From NCBI GenBank assembly GCA_022509085.1, contig JAFLTW010000002.1:242455-306454 (forward strand): a DNA stretch of 64,000 bases. Reading direction: 5' to 3'. Position numbers and translations under genes: made by a program. Origin of the DNA: Muribaculaceae bacterium (GTDB lineage: Bacteria; Bacteroidota; Bacteroidia; Bacteroidales; Muribaculaceae). Numbering within the stretch: position 1 is the stretch's first letter; every line of letters begins with the position of its first letter. The notes beneath the pieces were generated by a model. The model was given only the letters and a program-made list of their open reading frames with translations. It was not told where the DNA came from and did not search any database. Positions 21,153-29,812 of the stretch are shown here, piece after piece.

Positions 21153-24086
21153 TTAATGAAGGTCTTTGGTGGTTTTTGATGTTACTATATGAAATTCTAC
21201 TTCGCAAGAACCTCCCTCGAAGTATTCAGTACCTGCATAATTCTGAATATTTGAGGAAGAAGCTGAAGCGGCAACTTTATAGGAGCCATTTTTCAATTTA
21301 ACGCTTCCCCTTTCATATGGAGATAATATTAATCTCTTACTTTCAGGCCCACTGTAAAGGAGTGTGAGGGTGAAGGAGGTGTTATTGAAAACACTTATAG
21401 TAGTAGTAGAGCCATATCCGTAAGAGGTCTTATCCATTGCGGGCAACGTACCATGTTCACTCGAAAAAACATCTGCGACTTCAGAATCTATTAAAATTTT
21501 GTCAGCTTGCGCATAATGTTTCCCTTTGGGATATAATTCAATGTAACGGGAATAAGCAGCTGTTGTGTTTAGTTCCTGTGCAGTCCTCCAAGCGGAAGAT
21601 TCCGTATTCCATCGAGAGTCAGCTTTATCCTTTCTAACATCAGAGTCACGATATTCATCAGAAGGAACAGCCTCCTGATATTCTTCCCATCCAGTAAAAG
21701 AATTTGTAGCCTCAGCAATGGCATATAAAGAGTCACACATCTGAGTTATTAACTCTGACACCCTGAAGTCGTTAGCTATTGAAGGGTATTCATTCTTTAA
21801 ATTATTGAGTGCAATAGGGCCTTTAGCCCTTATAGAGTTAATGTACAATTCCGTTACCTCCTCAATGTGTGTACCCCGTGGATAACCTTTGAGATACTCT
21901 TTAAAGTTTTCTTCTGATGGATTATTGATGAACCACGAATATGCTTCTTTCTCTTTTTTTATCAAATTTTCTTGAGCTCGAATTTCTTTATTCGCTTTTA
22001 CATAATCATCCATTGAACTAGCTCCAACAAAACATGCAACAGCAATAATGGCGCCTATGATTAAAATTGCAAAATAGGTGCCCGCATCTGAACCATCTTT
22101 GAAGATGCTACTCAATCCCCCCCATGCTGCGATTGCTCCTATAACTCCTATAGTGTATAGCATATATTGGTATCCTTCGGGCCCCCAAATAATACCTATT
22201 AGTGCCAAAATGGATATAATTATGCTAAAGAATATAACCCAGCCTTTATGTATTTTTAAGAAGAAAAGCAGTTTGTTACCAATAGTTTTTGATTTCTTTT
22301 CAGCCTCTATTTTGTGTTTGCCTTTGGGGAGATGATAAAGATATTCTTTGTAGTCTGCTCGGTTTTTACAAAGAGACCAAGCCCTATTATCCAATAATGA
22401 TTGAGAATCTTTATCGGTGCATTTTTGTTGAAGTTTCCAAAGTTGGTCTAATCTAATTGAGGCATTAATCTCATCAATTAATTTCTTTCTTGCTTCTTTA
22501 CGTTTGGCCTCCTCTTTTACTCTTCGTTCCCATTCAATCTTTTCTTTTCGTTCAAATTCTTCAATTTGTTTTTGTGCAATTTGTTTATAACGAGCATTCG
22601 GATAAAGAGTCAAGTATCTAATATAATCAATTTTATTTTTACAGGATTGAAAATATTCGACTTCAGTTTGGATGGTAAAACAGCTGAATCTCAGTGTAGA
22701 GATGCCCGCTTGTCTCATGAATTCTTTAAGTTTGTTGCAATTTCCCAAATACCAAGATTTAGAATCCTCATGAAGTGGTAATTTATCTAGGCATAAAGTC
22801 GCGTCCCAGGCATCGGACAAAACTTTTTTTACTCTTGCGCGTTCAGAATATTTATATGCATGGTGTGACCTGTTAAGACTGTCTATTGCATTGTTTACAT
22901 CTCCTATGATTGAATTAAGGGCCTTTCTAACTATCTTTGTAGATATTGTTATGGCTGCAACATGTTTTAATCCACATTTTTCTTTTATATTCCCAAGATA
23001 TGGAGCACAATTAATCACTAATTCTTTTGATTTCAGTGCAGATTCAGTACCCTCATCAAATTTATTCAAAAGAGTTTCAATTGCTTTAATGTCTTCAAGT
23101 ATCTCAATAGGAGGTAATTCATTATAGGCCTTTTTGATGGTTTTATAATTATTTTCGCACCTTCTTTTTGCAAGATGTCCCACAGCTATACTTTTTGAAT
23201 ACTCAAATAAAGGCATTACAATACGTGGGGCTTCAGAATCGGATGTATGGTTGTAATATTGTATGCCATTTTGAAGTATTTGCAAAGCAAGTTTGTCTGC
23301 GATTATTGCATATTCGGTTTCCTTCTCATTGCAATTATCTTTCAAATCATTTAAAATTGGTGATGCTTGCTCTTTTAGAACTTGACCAGCTTGGAGATTC
23401 GAAGAAGCATCGTTTTTAATAGCAGAGGAGGCAACTTCAATGAGTTTATTTAATTTATCTATGTAATAGGTGCGGACAGATCTAAATATAATCCTTTGTA
23501 ATAAATGCTCTTCAATTAAAATTCCTTTCGCGGCTTTTAATATTTCCGATGGACTGTATACTTTAGAAAGTTCCTCATAATAGAGCAAGTAGATTTCGCT
23601 ATTATTGAGTTTAAGAGTTTCAAGATTTAAGGCCTCAAAAAGATGTTCCTTTCGGAATTCAATAAGTTTGGAAAATGTCAGAATTGCAGCATCCATCTTC
23701 CCTTGCAAAAGAGAAATAGTATGATAATTCAGAAGTGATGACCAGCAAGAGAACTTTTCAAATATAGAAGTGGCTTTCTGAATGTCGCCGGAGGAAAGAT
23801 GTCTAAATGCAATAGCTTCAGCGGGATTTGAACAAGCAAACCAGAAGAATGCATTTTTTAATCTTTCAATAGGAAGATTTAAAGCATTGTTTGCTTCATC
23901 TATGGTCAGCGGGGTTCTAATCGGAGATTGTTCTAAAGGAATTGAAAAATCCGCTTCGGATTCAACCGATTTGCCGATTTTAAAAAAAGCCTTAAAACGG
24001 TTTATATTTGAAGTTCTTTCTTTGAGTGGCGTATTAACAAATACGCCTAAAATTCTATATGGATTATTGGTTATTAAACTTGTCAT
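21153..24086 (-). CDS. Large membrane protein with HPD-less J-like N-terminus and YLxxYPxG repeats
   Basis: 977 residues, first gene of the operon. Residues 1-110 are the J-like module (NPYRILGVF, no HPD). Residues 110-500 are helical, partly shared with the CFI-box paralog. A Lys/Glu coiled coil lies near 520-560, and about three hydrophobic segments at 613-632, 638-660 and 669-690. A motif of the form YxxYLxxYPxGxHxxxA occurs about four times around the membrane part (for example YLTLYPNARYKQIA, YIELYPKGKHYAQA). The last 90 residues form a beta-rich domain (TTTISVFNNTSFTLTLLYSG). No known enzyme is visible. A membrane platform that recruits the Hsp70 is inferred from the J-like module and context. 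Confidence 0.75.
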   Translation of the reverse strand: MTSLITNNPYRILGVFVNTPLKERTSNINRFKAFFKIGKSVESEADFSIPLEQSPIRTPLTIDEANNALNLPIERLKNAFFWFACSNPAEAIAFRHLSSGDIQKATSIFEKFSCWSSLLNYHTISLLQGKMDAAILTFSKLIEFRKEHLFEALNLETLKLNNSEIYLLYYEELSKVYSPSEILKAAKGILIEEHLLQRIIFRSVRTYYIDKLNKLIEVASSAIKNDASSNLQAGQVLKEQASPILNDLKDNCNEKETEYAIIADKLALQILQNGIQYYNHTSDSEAPRIVMPLFEYSKSIAVGHLAKRRCENNYKTIKKAYNELPPIEILEDIKAIETLLNKFDEGTESALKSKELVINCAPYLGNIKEKCGLKHVAAITISTKIVRKALNSIIGDVNNAIDSLNRSHHAYKYSERARVKKVLSDAWDATLCLDKLPLHEDSKSWYLGNCNKLKEFMRQAGISTLRFSCFTIQTEVEYFQSCKNKIDYIRYLTLYPNARYKQIAQKQIEEFERKEKIEWERRVKEEAKRKEARKKLIDEINASIRLDQLWKLQQKCTDKDSQSLLDNRAWSLCKNRADYKEYLYHLPKGKHKIEAEKKSKTIGNKLLFFLKIHKGWVIFFSIIISILALIGIIWGPEGYQYMLYTIGVIGAIAAWGGLSSIFKDGSDAGTYFAILIIGAIIAVACFVGASSMDDYVKANKEIRAQENLIKKEKEAYSWFINNPSEENFKEYLKGYPRGTHIEEVTELYINSIRAKGPIALNNLKNEYPSIANDFRVSELITQMCDSLYAIAEATNSFTGWEEYQEAVPSDEYRDSDVRKDKADSRWNTESSAWRTAQELNTTAAYSRYIELYPKGKHYAQADKILIDSEVADVFSSEHGTLPAMDKTSYGYGSTTTISVFNNTSFTLTLLYSGPESKRLILSPYERGSVKLKNGSYKVAASASSSNIQNYAGTEYFEGGSCEVEFHIVTSKTTKDLH

Positions 24087-24177
24087 ACCTTCATAAGGTT
24101 GGAGTGTGGAATAGAAGAAGTTACGTTAAGATTTTTGGCCTATTCTCTAATTTAAATATTTTTCAAACTAGGAACAC

Positions 24178-25857
24178 TTAGGCTTGGTTGACAGAAATGT
24201 ATTTTTGATTACTACTTGTAGGTTTATCCGGTATTGTCATGACAATTTTACCATCTTTCAATAAGAAGTCAAGATATCTTGCTTTGACTCTTTTAAATGC
24301 TTTGACTCCAAGGAATTCGGCTATTTCTTTGAGACTTCTCGGTTCAGAGCAAAATTCAATGATTCTATCGCATACAATGCGTGTCCCCTCAGTCATTCTT
24401 CTTTGACTTGGTACACCCTGACTTGGTACACCCTGACTTGGTACACCCTGACTTGGTACACCCTGACTTGGTACACCTTGACTTGGTACACCTTGACTTG
24501 GTACACCCTGACTTGGTACACCCTGACTTGGTACACCCTGACTTGGTACACCTTGACTTGGTACACCTTGACTTGGTACACCCTGACTTGGTACACCTTG
24601 ACTTGGTACACCCTGACTTAGTACACCCCGACTTGCTCCCTTTAATTTAGATCCTTTTACTTTACTCTTTTTACGGTTGAATATAGTAACCTCAAATGCC
24701 GTAAGGTTGTCGACATTGAATACAGCCGGCTCATTCCCATTTTCTAGTAGCTGCTTTTGCACTTCACTCACACCGCGATTAAACATATTTACATATCCAA
24801 GAGTCTTGAAGGCAGAGGCTAATAATGGGTTGCGATAGTCATTTACATTAGGGAAGTTTTCAGGCCGGGCGTTTCCAAACAATCCGCCGGGATTCATAAT
24901 TTCTACCCTATTTTCAAATTCATAAATTCTTATCGGCCCATTACCTTGCATGTCCCTATGTAGCAGTGCATTAAGAAGTAATTCCCTCAGAGCCCAGTAG
25001 GGATAATTTACAATTAATTCCTCTCTTAATAAGCTAACCGGAATGGGTTTCTTTTTTACAACTGACATCTCAAGGAAAGCCTCTAAATGAGGTAGCATCT
25101 CCACATATCCTCCCTCAAATTGGCGTTCATCCTCTACTTCGGAAGTCTTATCTTTTCCTTTAAACCTTACAAACTGTACATAAAGTCCAGGCATAAATTT
25201 TCTAGGATTGAAGCCAAATAATGCTACGGCGCCAAACGTAGGTCTATCATGTTCTAAGTCATATAGCCCCAGAGCCCCCATTTGTTCCACCGGTGTTCGC
25301 TTGTCCTTTTTCCTTACTATTGCCGGTATAGCCCTTTGGAGGTAGATATCTTTAAAAGCCTTTAAGTTAATGTCTTTTAAAGAGGCTTGAAAACAAGGGG
25401 TGGTGTCGAAAGTTGGCATGTAAGCAATCCTCCGTTCAGTAAGTATGCGCTCTTCTGCTTCTGAAGCTATATCGCGTCGAGGTCCAATTCTTATAAATGT
25501 TCTTCCCCGATAACGTACCGGCGGAAAGAGAGATGGTTGTACCTCCACCACCAATACATCTCCATCTTCAAACTCATAAGTTTCTGTGGTCATGGTTGGA
25601 AGAGGTAAAATATTACCTGAAGAGCGGATTGAGCTAATTTTTATAAACAACTTATCATCAACTTTAAGACCCGATAAGTCTCCGTTGTCTTTTACACCGA
25701 TTAATAAATACCCGGGTTTACGGCTGTTGGCCATGTCATTGGAGAAAGCACATATAGTTTCCTGGAATTTGTCCATATCTCCTGTGGAAGTAGTGCGTTC
25801 AACACGAGAGGTTTCCTTATCGTATCTAAGACGTAAAATATCTTTTCTGGTAAGCAT
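24178..25857 (-). CDS. AlbA_2/Schlafen-type ATP-binding transcriptional regulator-like protein
   Basis: 559 residues. The N-terminus (1-160) is an AlbA_2 (Schlafen-like) domain: ETICAFSNDMANSRKPGYLL, GVKDNGDL and TFIRIGPRRDIAS. The middle is a GHKL-like HATPase_c_4 domain (LRELLLNALLHRDMQGNG, VEIMNPGGLFG), as in the family often misnamed RecG-like. Residues about 410-484 are fifteen pentapeptides, fourteen GVPSQ and one GVLSQ. After them comes a winged-helix-like end (IIEFCSEPRSLKEIAEFLGV). A DNA- or RNA-binding regulator is likely; the substrate is unknown. It lies 91 nt upstream of, or may ... be separate from, the chaperone-like operon, in the opposite order to a usual regulator: it is downstream-facing on the same strand. 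Confidence 0.82.
   Translation of the reverse strand: MLTRKDILRLRYDKETSRVERTTSTGDMDKFQETICAFSNDMANSRKPGYLLIGVKDNGDLSGLKVDDKLFIKISSIRSSGNILPLPTMTTETYEFEDGDVLVVEVQPSLFPPVRYRGRTFIRIGPRRDIASEAEERILTERRIAYMPTFDTTPCFQASLKDINLKAFKDIYLQRAIPAIVRKKDKRTPVEQMGALGLYDLEHDRPTFGAVALFGFNPRKFMPGLYVQFVRFKGKDKTSEVEDERQFEGGYVEMLPHLEAFLEMSVVKKKPIPVSLLREELIVNYPYWALRELLLNALLHRDMQGNGPIRIYEFENRVEIMNPGGLFGNARPENFPNVNDYRNPLLASAFKTLGYVNMFNRGVSEVQKQLLENGNEPAVFNVDNLTAFEVTIFNRKKSKVKGSKLKGASRGVLSQGVPSQGVPSQGVPSQGVPSQGVPSQGVPSQGVPSQGVPSQGVPSQGVPSQGVPSQGVPSQGVPSQGVPSQRRMTEGTRIVCDRIIEFCSEPRSLKEIAEFLGVKAFKRVKARYLDFLLKDGKIVMTIPDKPTSSNQKYISVNQA
24406..24630 (-). repeat. 15 tandem copies of a 15-bp unit (GVPSQ-coding)
   Basis: Fifteen contiguous units of acttggtacaccctg type. 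In forward order the fourth-base variants run ccctg x4, ccttg x2, ccctg x3, ccttg x2, ccctg, ccttg, ccctg, then a divergent acttagtacaccccg. The variants are synonymous (CAG/CAA Gln), and the blocks suggest segmental duplication. Unit length is a multiple of three, so copy-number change would alter linker length without breaking the frame. Confidence 0.97.
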
Positions 25858-25882
25858 CCTTGGGCAGTTATACTAATTTGTG

Positions 25883-25890
25883 CAAATATA
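25883..25890 (-). promoter_or_regulatory. -7 box for the AlbA-type gene
   Basis: TATATTTG on the minus strand (TAnnTTTG), 25 nt before the start codon. It overlaps an imperfect inverted repeat centred on TTTGCACAAA that could be an operator. No -33 TTTG is seen. Confidence 0.45.
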
Positions 25891-25910
25891 CTAAAAAACG
25901 GTGAAATGGG

Positions 25911-27029
25911 TTAGTGGTGGGAGAGGAGGATGTGGATGAAGAGGGCGTTTTCGGCGATGCTGACGGCGTAGAGGGTGAGTATTTGCCATAGGCGGAGGGG
26001 CACGAGGAGGTAGTTGAAGTCGGCGAATTCTTTCCGTTTCCAGCTACCGGAGGCGGCGACAAACCAGGAGTGGAAGGCATGGAGGTCGAGTTTGCCGTGG
26101 CTTACGAGCCAGTCGGCTGTCTCCACCTCCAGTTGCTGGGAGTCAGCCCAGCTGAATACGCGGGCCCAGTCGACGGTTCCTTTGTCGTCAACACCGATGC
26201 ATACCACAAACTCATTCTTGTTGCCCCCTTGCCAGTAGGCGCGCTGCATCTCGGCTATGCCCACGCCCTGCGAGGCCTTGAAAAGCAGGATGTAGACGCG
26301 CATCTGGCGCGAGGGAGCCCAGTAGCCGTTGAAGCGGCGCCACCGGTCGAAGACGTCGGGCGCCACGGGGAAGTGTTTCGATAGAATGGCCGGCGCGTCG
26401 TGTTGTACGATGGCCGGATAGTCATACAGTCCTAGTTCTCGGGCCTCTTTCCGGCTAATGCGTCGGTGCTTGAAGATAGAGCTGGAGTTGCGTATCTTGT
26501 TTTTGTAGTTGTGGGGTTCGGTGACGCTGACCCAGCGCACGTCGTCTACCATCATCGGTACGGTGGATGGCATCGTGGCGTTGAGCCCGTAGCGTACGCC
26601 GCCCCGAATGCGGCTCCCTACCCACTGGAAGCGCTCCGGCGACACTCCCCAGAGGTTGACGGTGCTGTAGAAAAACCCCGCGTCCGTGGCCATTGCGGAG
26701 CCACGCGTGGTGGTGAAATAGTATTTCTCCGGATGATACACATGGCGAATCTGCACAGTGGTGTATGTATTGCCGCGGCTGTCGCGGCGTGTCACTGTCT
26801 GCGGCACGAGCTCCGTCCAGGGTGCCTCATAATGGAGGCTCTGCACTATGCTTCCCACGTATTCCTCGGCGTGGGTGCGGAAATAGTAGAAGGTATAATG
26901 CAACGCCGCCACCACCACTTCGCCCGTAAGGAAGAGAAACAGATAGTCGGTCCAATCCCCGCGGAAGTGGAATCCGACGTTCAAAACCAGGCAGGCAAAG
27001 AGCGGAAGAAGATACGCCGCCGCAATCAT
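25911..27029 (-). CDS. Unrecognised membrane protein, partner of a LemA-like gene
   Basis: 372 residues. Two hydrophobic segments at the N-terminus (about 3-20 and 28-48) and one at the C-terminus (about 348-368) enclose a soluble domain of nearly 300 residues rich in aromatic and basic residues. I recognise no family motif. It starts 23 nt after the LemA-like gene and probably shares its transcript. LemA genes in other bacteria are often paired with a large membrane protein, so a joint envelope function is plausible. The return to GC-rich composition here marks the end of the AT-rich island. Confidence 0.7.
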   Translation of the reverse strand: MIAAAYLLPLFACLVLNVGFHFRGDWTDYLFLFLTGEVVVAALHYTFYYFRTHAEEYVGSIVQSLHYEAPWTELVPQTVTRRDSRGNTYTTVQIRHVYHPEKYYFTTTRGSAMATDAGFFYSTVNLWGVSPERFQWVGSRIRGGVRYGLNATMPSTVPMMVDDVRWVSVTEPHNYKNKIRNSSSIFKHRRISRKEARELGLYDYPAIVQHDAPAILSKHFPVAPDVFDRWRRFNGYWAPSRQMRVYILLFKASQGVGIAEMQRAYWQGGNKNEFVVCIGVDDKGTVDWARVFSWADSQQLEVETADWLVSHGKLDLHAFHSWFVAASGSWKRKEFADFNYLLVPLRLWQILTLYAVSIAENALFIHILLSHH

Positions 27030-27052
27030 CCGCTATCGGGGAGAGGAAAAAG

Positions 27053-27583
27053 TTACTTCAGGTTGATGGTAAAGTCGTCGACCCCCGTGGCCATTACGTC
27101 TTTGGTGGGATTGGCTGAAATCACCTCATAGACTATCTCCTTCTTGTTTTTGATAAACCATCTGGAGGGGTAGTATTCGATGATGGCTGCACGCTGGTTG
27201 ATGATGTCGAGCATACGGGCCTGCGTGTTCATAAACTGTGCGCGCTGGGCCTCGATGGCGTTCATCAGATTGTGGTAGAGGGTGGTGTCGAAGTTGGGGT
27301 TGGCCTCCTGAATCCACTTCATCATCTCCTGCGAGTCGTTGGCATAACGGCCGCCGATAATGTCGGGGAAAATCTTGCCGAAGGCGTCGCGGTAGTCGGC
27401 GGCCACGCCGGCCTGTTCCTGGAGCACCTTGAACATCTGGTCTCTCACGGCCTCCACCTTACCCCTTTGGGCATCGCTCTCCTTACGCAGGGCGATTTCC
27501 TTGTTGTTGTAGTGGAAGTAGAGGATGAAAAGCACGATGAGCATACCGGCGACGCAGATGAAAGTAATGGCGAGTGGTGACAT
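27053..27583 (-). CDS. LemA-like membrane-anchored helical protein
   Basis: 176 residues. One N-terminal transmembrane helix (4-24) is followed by a long helical domain with the LemA-like pattern: a basic start, a mid-region QNxL-type helix (TTLYHNLMNAIEAQRAQF), and an N..i..YPSRWF end resembling YN....FP in LemA. LemA family members are envelope proteins of unclear function. The match is by pattern only. It is the upstream partner of the 372-residue membrane protein. Confidence 0.55.
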   Translation of the reverse strand: MSPLAITFICVAGMLIVLFILYFHYNNKEIALRKESDAQRGKVEAVRDQMFKVLQEQAGVAADYRDAFGKIFPDIIGGRYANDSQEMMKWIQEANPNFDTTLYHNLMNAIEAQRAQFMNTQARMLDIINQRAAIIEYYPSRWFIKNKKEIVYEVISANPTKDVMATGVDDFTINLK

Positions 27584-27610
27584 ATTTATTCAATTATCAG
27601 TTTTCAAAGA

Positions 27611-28786
27611 TTAATTTCGAAGTGAACTTAGGAGGTCAAGCCAGCGGGTAGCCACGGCTTCGGGGGTGAAAGCGTCAGGTCTTGCGGCTGAGATTTCGGG
27701 CAGAGGACGGCGCATTAGTTTGCGCAGGGCTTCGGCAAAGGCCTCCACGCCACCTTCCTCATCTACGGCCACGCCTGCTCCGCCACCCGTGATGATGTCG
27801 GACAGGGAGGAGAAGGAGTTGAAGGCTATGGGCACTGCGCCATAATTCAGGGCCTCGATCATCGACAGCGGCAACCCCTCGTAGGCCGAGGTCATCATGA
27901 AGATGGCCGACCGGCGCATGTAAGGCCTTGAGTCTTGCCACCCGTGGAATGTGGCGCGTTGCAGCCCGAGAGCATCGGCCAGTCGGCGCAGACCTCTCAT
28001 GTCGCTGCCTGAGCCTACGATGTCGAGATGCCAGTCGGTCAACTCGTCGTCTTTCTCCACCTCGGCCCAGACCCTCAGGGCGAGCGAGATGCGTTTCTGC
28101 AGCTCGTCCATACGGCTCAGAATCAGTACTCTTTTCTCCTTTCTTGGGGACTCTTCTTGCGCCTCGGACTCAAAGATATTGGGAATGGCGGCAAACCGGC
28201 TTTTGTCTTCGATACCGGCCAGAGCCGCGTACTCATCGATATAGTTGGGCGAGAGCAGCACTGTGGCGTCGCTCATACTGTAGACCTTACGGTAGATCTT
28301 TGCCAAACCCAGCCTGCGGGGCAACCTCACGAGCGGGTAGAAGGCCAGTCGCAGCCAGTATCGGAGCCTCAGCGGGTCGAGACGTATGAGCCGCCAAGCC
28401 GCGCTCCAGGTCACTTTCCGGTTTTCCGAGCCCGGGGCAAAGTGGTGCATGAAGATGAGCGATACGTTCCTTCCGCTTTTTTCTATGGCCTGCTTCAGTC
28501 TCACCTGGCGGAAAAACCTGCCCATATTCACCACCGCGTCAATCCTCCGCGAGCGGATGAATCCCGCCAACTCGTCGGCAAACTTCCTGCCACTCCCATG
28601 GAGCCGGATGGTGGCGTCGTAAGGGTTGGGCTCTGTGGCGTTGCCGCGCCTGTAGGCGCAGAACACCTCGCAACGGCCCGACAGCCGCAGGGCGCGGGCG
28701 ATGCGGGCCGTGGCCACCTCCGTGCCGCCGCGCGAATGCTCGCCGCAGAAGTTCTCGTAGTAGAAGAGTACGCGAAGCTTTTCCAT
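27611..28786 (-). CDS. GT4-family glycosyltransferase
   Basis: About 391 residues from the ATG at 28,786 (MEKLRVLFYYENFCGEHSRG). A longer open frame upstream is rejected because it crosses the divergent promoter region. It has a GT-B fold: an N-terminal Rossmann domain with GGTEVATARIARAL, and a C-terminal donor-binding domain with RVLILSRMDELQKR, FHGWQD and SAYEGLPLSMIEALNYG (the E-x7-E motif). Predicted to add a hexose to a surface glycan. Divergent from the first Stealth gene across a 66-bp gap carrying promoter boxes in both directions. Confidence 0.87.
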   Translation of the reverse strand: MEKLRVLFYYENFCGEHSRGGTEVATARIARALRLSGRCEVFCAYRRGNATEPNPYDATIRLHGSGRKFADELAGFIRSRRIDAVVNMGRFFRQVRLKQAIEKSGRNVSLIFMHHFAPGSENRKVTWSAAWRLIRLDPLRLRYWLRLAFYPLVRLPRRLGLAKIYRKVYSMSDATVLLSPNYIDEYAALAGIEDKSRFAAIPNIFESEAQEESPRKEKRVLILSRMDELQKRISLALRVWAEVEKDDELTDWHLDIVGSGSDMRGLRRLADALGLQRATFHGWQDSRPYMRRSAIFMMTSAYEGLPLSMIEALNYGAVPIAFNSFSSLSDIITGGGAGVAVDEEGGVEAFAEALRKLMRRPLPEISAARPDAFTPEAVATRWLDLLSSLRN

Positions 28787-28799
28787 TTGACTGATGGTG

Positions 28800-28807
28800 C
28801 AAAAATA
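28800..28807 (-). promoter_or_regulatory. -7 box for the GT4 gene
   Basis: TATTTTTG on the minus strand, 13 nt upstream of the ATG. A -33 TTTG is not evident. Confidence 0.4.
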
Positions 28808-28840
28808 CAAAATATTCTTGTAAGGTTTGCCTATAACGAT

Positions 28841-28848
28841 TAATTTTG
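28841..28848 (+). promoter_or_regulatory. -7 box for the first Stealth gene
   Basis: TAATTTTG with a CTTG 20 nt upstream (28817-28820). The box ends 4 nt before the start codon, so the transcript would be leaderless or start within the first codons. Confidence 0.5.
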
Positions 28849-28852
28849 CGAT

Positions 28853-29812
28853 ATGAAAGAGCGAGGGCTGCATGAGAAGGCCATAGACATGGTCTATCTT
28901 TGGGTTGACGGTAACGACCCCGAGTGGCGTCGGCGTCATGACGCAGCCGTGGGTTCCGGTCGCCGCGGGAGCGGCGCCGACTGCGAAGGCCGGTTCATAG
29001 ACAACGAGGAACTGCGCTACAGCCTCCGCTCACTCGAGCTCCACGCCCCCTGGATACGACGCATCTTCATCGTCACCGACGGGCAGGTGCCCCGCTGGCT
29101 CGACGTCTCCAACCCCCGCGTCAGGATTGTGGACCATAAGGAGATCCTGCCCCCGGAGGTGCTCCCCACCTTCAATTCGCAGACGATAGAACATGCTCTC
29201 TGGCGCATACCGGGCTTGTCGGAACACTTCATCTACGGCAACGACGACACCTTCCTCAACCGCGACGTTACTCCCTCCGATTTCTTCACGGAGGATGGCA
29301 GACCGGTGGTGCGCTTCACGCGCCGGCGATTCCGCCGCCTCACGCTATGGCTAAAGGAGCACGTGCTGCGCGACCGTATCAGCGACTACAACGCAGCCAT
29401 CCGCAACGCCGCGCGACTCGTGGAGCGGCGCTATGGCCGCTATATCGGCAGCAAGACCCACCATAACATCGACGCCTACTGCAAAAGCCAGTATCGCGAG
29501 GCATTCGAGACGTTCGAGAAAGAGATACGGCCCACGATGGCCAACAAGCTTCGGGGAGCCGACGACATCCAGCGCAACCTCTACTCGTATGTGCCTGTGG
29601 CGCAGGGGAGGGCAAAGGTGGAATACGTCACCGACCGCACCTCCTTCCGCCTGCATATCCACAAGCCGAAACTATATGATAGGTTCTGGAGGCTCAACCC
29701 CACATTCTTCTGCGTGAACGATTCGGAGTATGCCACGGAAGCCGACCGCCGGCGGCTCGGGGAGTTCCTGCGCGGACGCTTTCCCGCGCCCTCCTCATTC
29801 GAGGTCGTTTAG
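28853..29812 (+). CDS. Stealth-family sugar-phosphate transferase (first copy)
   Basis: 319 residues. Stealth proteins transfer hexose-1-phosphate in capsule or phosphoglycan synthesis and are related to eukaryotic GlcNAc-phosphotransferase. All four conserved regions are visible: CR1 [20 protein letters not shown]2 from [20 protein letters not shown] to [14 protein letters not shown]3 around [19 protein letters not shown], and CR4 [16 protein letters not shown]. It converges on the GT92-like gene with an 18-bp overlap of the 3' ends. Acceptor and donor are unknown. Confidence 0.9.
   Translation: MKERGLHEKAIDMVYLWVDGNDPEWRRRHDAAVGSGRRGSGADCEGRFIDNEELRYSLRSLELHAPWIRRIFIVTDGQVPRWLDVSNPRVRIVDHKEILPPEVLPTFNSQTIEHALWRIPGLSEHFIYGNDDTFLNRDVTPSDFFTEDGRPVVRFTRRRFRRLTLWLKEHVLRDRISDYNAAIRNAARLVERRYGRYIGSKTHHNIDAYCKSQYREAFETFEKEIRPTMANKLRGADDIQRNLYSYVPVAQGRAKVEYVTDRTSFRLHIHKPKLYDRFWRLNPTFFCVNDSEYATEADRRRLGEFLRGRFPAPSSFEVV

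Noticed and set aside
24406-24630. CRISPR-like array
   Set aside because: Units are contiguous with no unique spacers.
24381-24650. Tandem repeat reads as open frames on both strands (WYTLT, VKVYQ and DLVHP units)
   Set aside because: Consequence of a 15-bp repeat lacking stops; only the GVPSQ frame is part of a recognisable protein.
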